Shown piece after piece: positions 52,109 to 57,701 of a DNA stretch of 57,701 nt. Below the pieces are notes generated by a model, which was not told the DNA's origin, did no database searches, and was given only the letters and a program-made list of their open reading frames with translations. The stretch comes from Desulfovibrio sp. (GTDB lineage Bacteria; Desulfobacterota; Desulfovibrionia; Desulfovibrionales; Desulfovibrionaceae). The translations under genes and the position numbers were made by a program. Location of the stretch: contig JAITHT010000064.1 in NCBI GenBank assembly GCA_031279825.1, positions 1 through 57,701 on the forward strand, given 5' to 3'. How positions within the stretch are numbered: position 1 is the stretch's first letter; every line of letters begins with the position of its first letter.

Positions 52109-53743
52109 TCAGGCGTTAAGTATGGCTTTGGCGATGTCGTCCCGGGCTTCGCAAATATGCTGTAGACCGGCTTCTTTCGCCAGCTCGTAATTGCCGGCGG
52201 CAATGTCGTCGCGGCGGATTTCACTTATATTGAATCTGCGGCAACCGGCCATAAACTGTTGCAATCCGGCGGCCAGTTTGTCGGTTAACGTCCACATGGC
52301 GATGGCGCCGTAAGGGATATCGTGAATGGCCTTGTTACCCACTTTTTCCTTGAGGGAATAGTAACCGGTAAAGATGCTTTCAGGCGTTTCCCCATACTGG
52401 CTGACGGATTTGGGCAGTTCCGTCCAGTTTCCGCAGGCCTTGGCCTTATTGGCCGGTTTGAGCACGCCTTCGATATTGGAGCCGAGGAAACCGGGAATCA
52501 TCATGGCGCGTCCCATAATCACCAGCTTGGTGAAAGGAGCGCCCATGGCCAGGCCTTTGAAAATGGTGCTGGATTTGGCAAAACCGCCGCCGAAGCTCAT
52601 ATCGGTGGGTTTGATTCCGCGTGTCGCGAGAATAGCGGCATATTCGTACGCCTTGGCATGTAGTTGCAGCGAGGGAACGCCCCAGTCCTCCATCATGCCC
52701 CAGGGAGACATGCCGGTACCACCGCCGGCACCGTCAATGCTGAGCAGATCCAGATCCGCCTCTGTAGCCAGGCGCATGGCGGCTGCCAAGCCTTCCATAC
52801 CGTAGGCGCCGGTTTTGAGGGTAATATTCTTATAGCCCAGCTTGCGCAGTTTCTTCACATGCGCCAAAAAATCTTTCCGCACTTCCTCATAGCTGTCCAG
52901 ATTGGTGTACCCCAGACGGCTGTGCCGGGCGAAATGCTGTTCCTTACCGCTCTTCGCCGCTTCTTGGGCGGCTGCCCCTGTAGGATCCGGATCAAGCAGA
53001 TAGCCGCGATTCTTGAGGAAGGCGGCGTATTCAATATCCCGCACCGTGATTTCGCCGCCGATGTTCTTGGCCCCTTGCCCCCATTTCAACTCAATGGCGA
53101 CCTTATCCCCGAACTTGTCGATAACGTATTCGGCCACGCCGTTTCTGGCATCCTCCACATTGAGTTGGACAAGGATGGCCCCTTGTCCTTCATAATAACG
53201 CAGGTAGGTTTCTATGCGGCGATTCATTTCCGGGGCGTTTTTGATTTTGCCGTTGGCAATTTCCGCTTTCCGATCAATGCCGACCACGTTTTCGCCGATG
53301 ACGATGGGAATGCCGCACAGGGCCGAGCCGCTCGCAAAGGACTCCCAATACTTTGCGGCAATGGCCGTGGAGCCGAGAGCGCCCGTGATGAAGGGGTAAC
53401 GACAGACGATTTTATGTTTTTTGCCGAAAGACGTTTCAAGGTTGACGTCGGTGAACAGGACGTCCCCTTTGGAGGATTTGGTCGATTCCCCATGCGCCCC
53501 GTAGTGGTATCCCTGTATGCGCACGGCCGAATAGCACGCGCCCATGCTGAGGGTATTTTCACTGCCGGAGGTGATGCTCCCGAAATCGCGCGGATAGAGC
53601 ACGTCGCGTCCGCGCAAGCTGGAGAGCCATGTTTCACATTTGCCGGCGCAATCCGCCTTGCACAGGGTGCATAGCCCGGACTCCGCGGGGTTGCCTCTGT
53701 TGACCGTACCGAGAGCATCGTTCGTTTTTGACCATTGAAACAT
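52109..53743 (-). CDS. FMN-binding glutamate-synthase-domain protein
   Basis: A 544-aa protein containing the FMN/Fe-S (GltS-type TIM barrel) domain of glutamate synthase without the glutaminase domain. Recognisable parts are the barrel stretches I-E-L-K-W-G-Q-G-A-K, G-A-Y-G-M-E-G-L and S-I-D-G-A-G-G-G-T-G-M-S-P. An N-terminal Cys cluster, C-T-L-C-K-A-D-C-A-G-K-C, resembles Fe-S sites. Similar proteins are common in anaerobes and archaea; their electron donor and substrate are often unknown, and glutamate synthesis is only one option. Upstream is GGAGG nine bases before the ATG. Confidence 0.85.
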   Translation of the reverse strand: MFQWSKTNDALGTVNRGNPAESGLCTLCKADCAGKCETWLSSLRGRDVLYPRDFGSITSGSENTLSMGACYSAVRIQGYHYGAHGESTKSSKGDVLFTDVNLETSFGKKHKIVCRYPFITGALGSTAIAAKYWESFASGSALCGIPIVIGENVVGIDRKAEIANGKIKNAPEMNRRIETYLRYYEGQGAILVQLNVEDARNGVAEYVIDKFGDKVAIELKWGQGAKNIGGEITVRDIEYAAFLKNRGYLLDPDPTGAAAQEAAKSGKEQHFARHSRLGYTNLDSYEEVRKDFLAHVKKLRKLGYKNITLKTGAYGMEGLAAAMRLATEADLDLLSIDGAGGGTGMSPWGMMEDWGVPSLQLHAKAYEYAAILATRGIKPTDMSFGGGFAKSSTIFKGLAMGAPFTKLVIMGRAMMIPGFLGSNIEGVLKPANKAKACGNWTELPKSVSQYGETPESIFTGYYSLKEKVGNKAIHDIPYGAIAMWTLTDKLAAGLQQFMAGCRRFNISEIRRDDIAAGNYELAKEAGLQHICEARDDIAKAILNA

Positions 53744-54132
53744 CAGCGGGTGCCTCCAGGTTACAGTTGTTTTTTGATGTCGGTAGCCTTCAGCCAGAAA
53801 ACCGTCATAGGGCGCTCGCCCGCCGTACGCGGCGGGCGAGCGTTCCGGAAAAGCTTATGTCGCGGGATGCGAAGCCGGCGGACGCGAAACGCGTATGCGC
53901 CCGTATGCGTTCGGATTCGTTCGATACAGCATCAAGGAGCACATATAATATGTATCGAAAAAATACAATACGGGAAGGCAAAAGCGCTTCAAGAAGGTTA
54001 CGCGCGGGAACTTTCGAACCGCACGGGACATGCGTCCGGCACAGTCCGTACCTACAGCCCTTCAATTGTCTCTTCGTTCCTTTGTGCTCTGGGATCTGAG
54101 GCCGCGAAAGGCCGTATAGCCCGACTCAAGCC
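53744..54132. other. Intergenic DNA upstream of the glutamate-synthase-domain gene
   Basis: No convincing gene. It holds a perfect 13-base GC hairpin (53813-53842, loop TACG), an AT-rich stretch near 53940-53970 that may contain a minus-strand promoter, and, at about 54075-54125, a truncated piece of repeat family 1 (C-C-T-T-T-G-T-G ... GGCCGTATAGCCC) abutting copy 3 head to head. Confidence 0.5.
53813..53842. repeat. Perfect GC-rich hairpin in the 5' region
   Basis: CGCTCGCCCGCCG, loop TACG, and the exact complement, about 70 bp upstream of the minus-strand start codon at 53743. It could be an RNA leader structure or an old terminator of a gene now lost. Confidence 0.6.
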
Positions 54133-54368
54133 ATCCAAATGAGGTAGCGAACCCCTTCAAGGCTTCGCGTCTCGCGCTTGGGAGGGCTCCCAACCCCTCC
54201 CCAAGCTTCCGCTCAGACTGTGGGGCTCGCGCCCCCCATGCCCCAAAGTCCGCGCCGGGCAAAAGCCCGCCTGCGTCCTTCCCGGAAAGAAACCGAAGCC
54301 CTTCAGGGCGGGGTCGGGGCTATATGGCCTTGCGGCCGGGGTTTCAGACCACAAAGGAAGTTCTGATG
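54133..54368 (+). repeat. Dispersed repeat family 1, copy 3 (with internal insertion)
   Basis: The longest copy, in the opposite orientation to copies 1 and 2. It carries about 65 extra bases near 54203-54280 with an inverted repeat (GGGGCTCGCGCCCC). The conserved frame ends in K-E-T-E-A-L-Q-G-G-V-G-A-I-W-P-C-G-R-G-F-R-P-Q-R-K-F. The ATG at 54366 opens only a short frame. Confidence 0.85.
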
Positions 54369-54374
54369 AAGGGC

Positions 54375-54405
54375 TTAGAGTATTTTCAAAGTGAAAATGC
54401 TCTAA
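54375..54405. repeat. AT-rich hairpin, repeat family 3, copy 1
   Basis: TTAGAGTATTTTCA and TGAAAATGCTCTAA around a three-base loop (one mismatch). The same hairpin, perfect, lies at 56188-56216. Confidence 0.65.
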
Positions 54406-54591
54406 AGCCAGGTTCAAGGCGCATGGATCTCCCGCTCCATACCGCCTTCCTGATAAATTTTCATGAAAAAATCATGAAAAAAAATATAGAAAGTTATGAA
54501 TAAGCATAAAGTTTTTATAGATTTTGTAAAAAAAATAGCTTAGCGTGCAATTGTTCGCAAAAAATGGTTCCTGATTCACTCCACGTGAATA
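54406..54591. other. Strongly AT-rich intergenic DNA
   Basis: Runs of A and T (for example ATCATGAAAAAAAATATAG near 54470-54490) unlike the rest of the window, with no open frame of note. It may be a curved or replication-associated segment or a remnant of foreign DNA. Confidence 0.4.
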
Positions 54592-54720
54592 GAAGTCATT
54601 TCATAATTCACTATGAAATGACTTCTAAGTCCGGCGCGCCGCCACAAGCGGCGTGAGCAAGCCGAAAACCGCGGTTTTCGGCGACGCAATCCTCATACAT
54701 AGGCCATTGGCCTATGTATG
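54592..54720. repeat. Palindromic repeat element, copy C (CGGCGCGCCG family)
   Basis: In order: a 14-base perfect stem (54592-54625, arms GAAGTCATTTCATA), CGGCGCGCCG (54632-54641), a small GC palindrome, GCAAGCCGAAAACC with the perfect palindrome 54661-54682, and a 13-base palindrome at 54694-54720. It is the fullest copy and reads in reverse order relative to the one at 9292-9381. Confidence 0.75.
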
Positions 54721-54800
54721 AAATGACTTGTAGAGAAGTTGTTCATCGAAATCCGCGGAGACTGAGGCGCGTTTAAGGTCAAGCGGCTGGAGGGCGCGTT

Positions 54801-54829
54801 TTGCGCTGAGCCCGGTCCTTTGATATGCT
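54801..54829 (+). promoter_or_regulatory. Candidate promoter of the HD-GYP-like gene
   Basis: TTGCGC (54801-54806), 17 bases, TATGCT (54824-54829), giving a leader of about 26 bases before ATG 54862. Both hexamers are moderate matches. Confidence 0.4.
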
Positions 54830-54861
54830 CTTACATTGCAGATCTATGTCGAGGATGGAGT

Positions 54862-56082
54862 ATGCTCAGAAATATGTATGTGAAGGATCTTAAACCCGGG
54901 ATGCGGGTTGTCGATCCCGGGATTGACTGGCGGACGCGCCCGTACCTGTACGCAAGCGAAAGGTTCATTGATTCTGAAAACACTGTTCAGCAGATACTGG
55001 CTCAGGGCTATAGAGAGGTATATGTCGATCTTGCGTTATCCGAGGCAAATATAGCAAAGCGCTACGGGCTGGCGGCGGACTGCCTGACGGAGCCTTCAGC
55101 GTCCCGGATCCCGGCGATTCGGTCCGGGTCGCGGCAGGCGCCCAGCCGCCGCGCGACATTGCGGGAAGAACTTCCCCATGCCGTCCGCCTGCACGATGAG
55201 GCCGTGGACTGCGCCCGCCGGCTTATGCATTTCGCTGGCAAGGGCCGGCTCTGCAAGGATATGGCTGAGGAAATGATAGGTAAGCTTACGGACAGTCTCG
55301 AACGGAATCCCGATGCCCTGTTTTGCTTGTCCTTTATGCGTTGTCATGCCCCTTACGTCTATACGCACTGCGTCAATGTGGCTGTTTTGCTGGCAGCCTT
55401 CTCCCTTGGCGCCGGGAGCGACAAATCCCGCGTCATGGCTTACGGATTGGCCGGCCTCTTGTGCGACCTGGGCAAGGCCATGCTGCCCGTTTCCCTTTTG
55501 AGCGCGCGCAGAAAGCTTACGGATGCGGAGCAGGCGCTGATGCGGCGACACCCCATGATTGTCTGTGAAATTTTGTCTTCGTCCTCCGGCGTTTGTGCAG
55601 AGGCATTTACTGCCGCCCTTGAGCACCACGAGCGTTACGACGGTTCCGGATACCCGCACGGGCTTTCCGGCGACGATCTTTCTGAACTGGGGCAACTGGC
55701 AGGTATAGCGGACAGCTACGACGCCATGTCCAGCAGCCGTCCCTTTAAAAGTGCCGCCCCTCCCCATAAAGCCCTTGCTATGCTGTATCATATGCGCGGC
55801 AAGGCGTTTCATTCTCTTTTGCTGGAAAGATTCGTACGGATGGCGGGCGTGTATCCGGTAGGCAGCGTCGTGGAACTCACAGACGGCTATAGGGGGGTGG
55901 TTTCCGCCGTTAATCCGGAAAATCCCGCCAAACCCTCGGTGACGCTGGTTCTTGATCCGCAGGGCAGGTCTATGCGCCTGCATGAGTTTGATCTGGCCAG
56001 GGACGCTGTTGCCGACATCTCGCGGTGCATTCCCGCGGAACTATCCGGCATTGATCCCGCCTTTATCCTGGGACTGGCTTAG
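54862..56082 (+). CDS. HD-GYP-like protein with altered HD dyad
   Basis: A 406-aa protein with an N-terminal DUF3391-like region (V-K-D-L-K-P-G-M-R-V-V, then Y-R-E-V-Y-V-D) and a C-terminal HD-GYP domain. H169, H230-P231, H255-H256-E257 and G-S-G-Y-P (261-265) are present, but the central metal-binding H-D pair of L-L-H-D-I-G-K reads C201-D202. HD-GYP enzymes hydrolyse cyclic-di-GMP with two or three metals; the His-to-Cys change may weaken or abolish this, or Cys may serve as a ligand. GGATGGAG lies just ahead of the chosen ATG. Confidence 0.88.
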   Translation: MLRNMYVKDLKPGMRVVDPGIDWRTRPYLYASERFIDSENTVQQILAQGYREVYVDLALSEANIAKRYGLAADCLTEPSASRIPAIRSGSRQAPSRRATLREELPHAVRLHDEAVDCARRLMHFAGKGRLCKDMAEEMIGKLTDSLERNPDALFCLSFMRCHAPYVYTHCVNVAVLLAAFSLGAGSDKSRVMAYGLAGLLCDLGKAMLPVSLLSARRKLTDAEQALMRRHPMIVCEILSSSSGVCAEAFTAALEHHERYDGSGYPHGLSGDDLSELGQLAGIADSYDAMSSSRPFKSAAPPHKALAMLYHMRGKAFHSLLLERFVRMAGVYPVGSVVELTDGYRGVVSAVNPENPAKPSVTLVLDPQGRSMRLHEFDLARDAVADISRCIPAELSGIDPAFILGLA

Positions 56083-56094
56083 GGCATATTAACG

Positions 56095-56172
56095 CTATGC
56101 CTTTTTCCCCTCCGGCTGCGTCAGATTGTGTCTGCCATCCCGGTCAAATACCGTAAGAGTATATTCCCTCAT
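56095..56172 (-). CDS. Possible 25-aa mini-gene between inverted repeats
   Basis: The frame starts M-R-E-Y-T-L-T-V-F-D-R-D-G-R and ends P-E-G-K-K-A. Its start and stop codons lie inside the two 11-base inverted-repeat arms. No ribosome-binding site is visible. It may be a truncated gene start or chance. Confidence 0.2.
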   Translation of the reverse strand: MREYTLTVFDRDGRHNLTQPEGKKA

Positions 56173-56187
56173 AGCGTTAACACGTCC

Positions 56188-56216
56188 CAGAGCATTTTCA
56201 TTTTGAAAATGCTCTG
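56188..56216. repeat. AT-rich hairpin, repeat family 3, copy 2
   Basis: CAGAGCATTTTCA and its exact complement with a TTT loop. It lies between the convergent HD-GYP-like and telA genes and may work as a weak bidirectional terminator. Confidence 0.65.
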
Positions 56217-56320
56217 GCAACCGGTAGCCTAAGCGCCGGTTACGTGCGCGAGGAGTGGGCGAAACTTGTTTTCGCCGAGGGCGGCGAGTGCAGCGTTTCA
56301 ACGTTAATCTGCTCCAGACG

Positions 56321-57439
56321 CTACATATTTGCTTTGTCTTGTGAAAAAGAGGCAAGGCTGTTCCGCAGTTCGTGCTCCATGCCGGTAAGTTCTTTTTCCA
56401 CCTCCCGGCGTTTTTCCTGGGCTTCCAGAGAAATTCGCAGGGTTTCCTCGATAGTTGCCAGAAGTTTGCCGTGTATGTCGCGTAAGGTTGTGATGTCCAC
56501 AATGGAACGTTCCACTTCGCGGGCTGTTGCCGTCGTTGCCGATTGCAGGGCTTCGGCATTGCGACGCAGCAGTCCGTTGGTGGTGTCGGCCACTTCTTTG
56601 TGGAGTTTGGCCGTGTTTTGCTGTCTGTATAGGGAAAGGGCCAGAACCATCTGGCTTTTCCAGATCGGGAGCGTGGTCAGGATGCTGGCCTGAATTTTTT
56701 CCGCTAGAGTCTGGTTGTTGTTTTGGATCAGGCGGATTTGCGGGGCGCTTTGCAGGGTAATGGCGCGTGAAAGCTGCAAATCGTGCAGGCGGTGTTCAAA
56801 ACGGTTCAGGGCATCGACAAAGTCGCGCACATTTTGAGCAAGCATGGCATCATCGGAATTGTCCGTTTTCTCCTTCAGTTGGGGCAATTCACAGGCGCGA
56901 GCCCGCTCAAGGCGTTGCTTGCCGGCGGCTATGAACAGATTCAGTTCATTATGGAAATTTTTGTTGTGCTCATAAAGTTGCTCAAGCATTTCCACATCGC
57001 GCAGCAGGTCTATCATGGCCATATCCAGTTTGCCGACGATGCTCTCCACCTGCCCGGCCAGGCTGTCGAATCTGGCTATGGAACGATTCACGGCATTAAA
57101 CAGCGATCCGATAAAGGGCAGCCTTTCAAGAAGACCGGGACCACTACGGTGAAGTTGCGTGAAATCCACATCTTTGACCCGCAGCAGAAGCTCTGTAAGT
57201 ATATCTCCCACAGGGCCGGAATCATTCACCCGGACCCGGCTGAGAAGATCGTCGGCGAACCGGGAAATGTCCACCATGGTTTTTGCTCCGTAGGAGACGC
57301 TTAAACCGGGGTCTCGCAGATCAATGGATTCAGCCAGTTCCCGCACCCTGTCCTCGGATGCCGGGGAAGAGCTTGACGCGTTGTCGGTAAAGGCGGATGG
57401 AAACGAGGGAACAAGCGGGGCGGCGGTGTTGTCTGACAT
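56321..57439 (-). CDS. telA: TelA-family protein (toxic anion resistance-like)
   Basis: A 372-aa, nearly all helical protein of the TelA/KlaA family, with a Ser-rich start and long coiled-coil helices. The family stretches V-E-M-L-E-Q-L-Y-E-H-N-K and L-T-T-L-P-I-W-K-S-Q-M-V-L-A-L, and Q-I-R-L-I-Q-N-N-N-Q, are readable. Some members are linked with tellurite resistance, but most chromosomal ones have unproven roles in stress or envelope functions. It follows ybeY by 36 bp on the same strand. Confidence 0.9.
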   Translation of the reverse strand: MSDNTAAPLVPSFPSAFTDNASSSSPASEDRVRELAESIDLRDPGLSVSYGAKTMVDISRFADDLLSRVRVNDSGPVGDILTELLLRVKDVDFTQLHRSGPGLLERLPFIGSLFNAVNRSIARFDSLAGQVESIVGKLDMAMIDLLRDVEMLEQLYEHNKNFHNELNLFIAAGKQRLERARACELPQLKEKTDNSDDAMLAQNVRDFVDALNRFEHRLHDLQLSRAITLQSAPQIRLIQNNNQTLAEKIQASILTTLPIWKSQMVLALSLYRQQNTAKLHKEVADTTNGLLRRNAEALQSATTATAREVERSIVDITTLRDIHGKLLATIEETLRISLEAQEKRREVEKELTGMEHELRNSLASFSQDKANM

Positions 57440-57475
57440 GATCTTCTCTTTTTGAAGCCTGAGGTGAGGGATGCT

Positions 57476-57701
57476 TTACCGTGAAAGAAGCGCGGCGTGA
57501 GCCGATTGCGCCAGCCTGTCCGCCAGGGAGTCCATTTCCGGACCATGATCCATGCCCATGAGATGACTCAATCCGTGGGCGAGAAGGCGGATGCAGTGCT
57601 CGTCCGTGTTCTGTCCGTAGAGAAAGCATTCCCGCAGCAGAGTATCCACGGAAAGAGCCAGACAGCCGAGAGAAAGACGGGCGTGCTTATCCCCGCCGTA
57701 C
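57476..57701 (-). CDS. ybeY: Endoribonuclease YbeY, C-terminal part (5' end outside window)
   Basis: The last 74 codons carry the YbeY zinc motif H-G-L-S-H-L-M-G-M-D-H (family pattern HGxLHLxGYDH, here with Ser at the third and Met at the ninth position). Upstream residues V-D-T-L-L-R-E-C fit the family helix. YbeY matures 16S rRNA 3' ends and takes part in ribosome quality control. The gene continues beyond 57701. Confidence 0.88.
   Translation of the reverse strand, partial: YGGDKHARLSLGCLALSVDTLLRECFLYGQNTDEHCIRLLAHGLSHLMGMDHGPEMDSLADRLAQSAHAALLSR

Larger units (their letters stand above)
56083..56320. other. Convergent intergenic region with repeats
   Basis: It holds an 11-base inverted repeat (TTAACGCTATG at 56089-56099, its complement at 56170-56180) enclosing a possible 25-codon minus-strand frame, and the family-3 hairpin at 56188-56216. 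No clear terminator with a T-run is seen. Confidence 0.5.

Noticed and set aside
51799-52224. A 141-codon minus-strand frame between the lipoprotein and glutamate-synthase-domain genes
   Set aside because: Its second half is only the translation of repeat copy 2 and its first half is antisense to the glutamate-synthase-domain gene end; no independent support.

Overview
The window looks like chromosomal DNA of a sulfate- or sulfite-reducing Desulfovibrionaceae-type bacterium (Desulfovibrio/Bilophila/Mailhella-like). The best clues are an intact HdrCBA-FloxDCBA electron-bifurcation cluster, a stand-alone FMN glutamate-synthase-domain protein and a mreBCD-PBP2-rodA-bactofilin cell-shape cluster. 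The genus is inferred; no rRNA or tRNA gene is visible.

Layout. 1-1,473: the end of an M23 peptidase gene meets biotin ligase tail to tail. 1,544-33,031: a nearly complete Ysc-family type III secretion system (T3SS). It has four transcription blocks: (i) minus strand, sctW-sycN-yscX-yscY-sctV-sctS-sctT-sctU (8,030 to 1,544); (ii) plus strand 8,145-13,553, a regulatory cassette of an ABC-type binding protein, an RsbU-like membrane phosphatase, an RsbV-like STAS protein, an RsbW-like kinase and a sigma54-type AAA+ activator; (iii) minus strand 21,875 to 13,633, a needle-tip/translocon operon (lcrG-like, tip, SycD-like chaperone, YopB-like, YopD-like), then a tandemly duplicated small gene, two orphan genes, and a CesT-like chaperone with a 611-aa candidate effector; (iv) plus strand 22,254-33,031, yscB-like, sctC, sctD, yscE-like, sctF, yscG-like, sctJ, K, L, N, O, P, Q, R. 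A sigma54-type promoter precedes block iii and a sigma70-type promoter precedes block iv. No inner-rod gene (sctI) is visible, and sctR is separated from sctSTU by about 29 kb, with a decayed IS630-like transposase just after sctR.

33,898-43,543: bactofilin, rodA, PBP2, mreD, mreC (apparently starting at AUU), mreB and dnaE, all on the minus strand. 44,256-51,279: hdrC-hdrB-hdrA-floxD-floxC-floxB-floxA, a seven-gene operon for flavin-based electron transfer between NAD(H) and a heterodisulfide reductase-like module. 51,382-57,701: a small lipoprotein, a glutamate-synthase-domain protein, an HD-GYP-like protein whose HD dyad is changed to CD, a TelA-like protein and the end of ybeY.

The intergenic DNA from 43.5 to 56.2 kb is rich in repeats. 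One family of about 170-240 bp carries a conserved short reading frame and a ribosome-binding-site/ATG tail, which serves as the dnaE start in one copy. A second family is palindromic and built around a CGGCGCGCCG core. A third is a short AT-rich hairpin.

The secretion locus appears to combine structural genes, substrates and chaperones with its own signalling chain (binding protein -> phosphatase -> STAS/kinase -> sigma54 activator). The regulatory wiring is inference from gene order, domains and promoter sequences.
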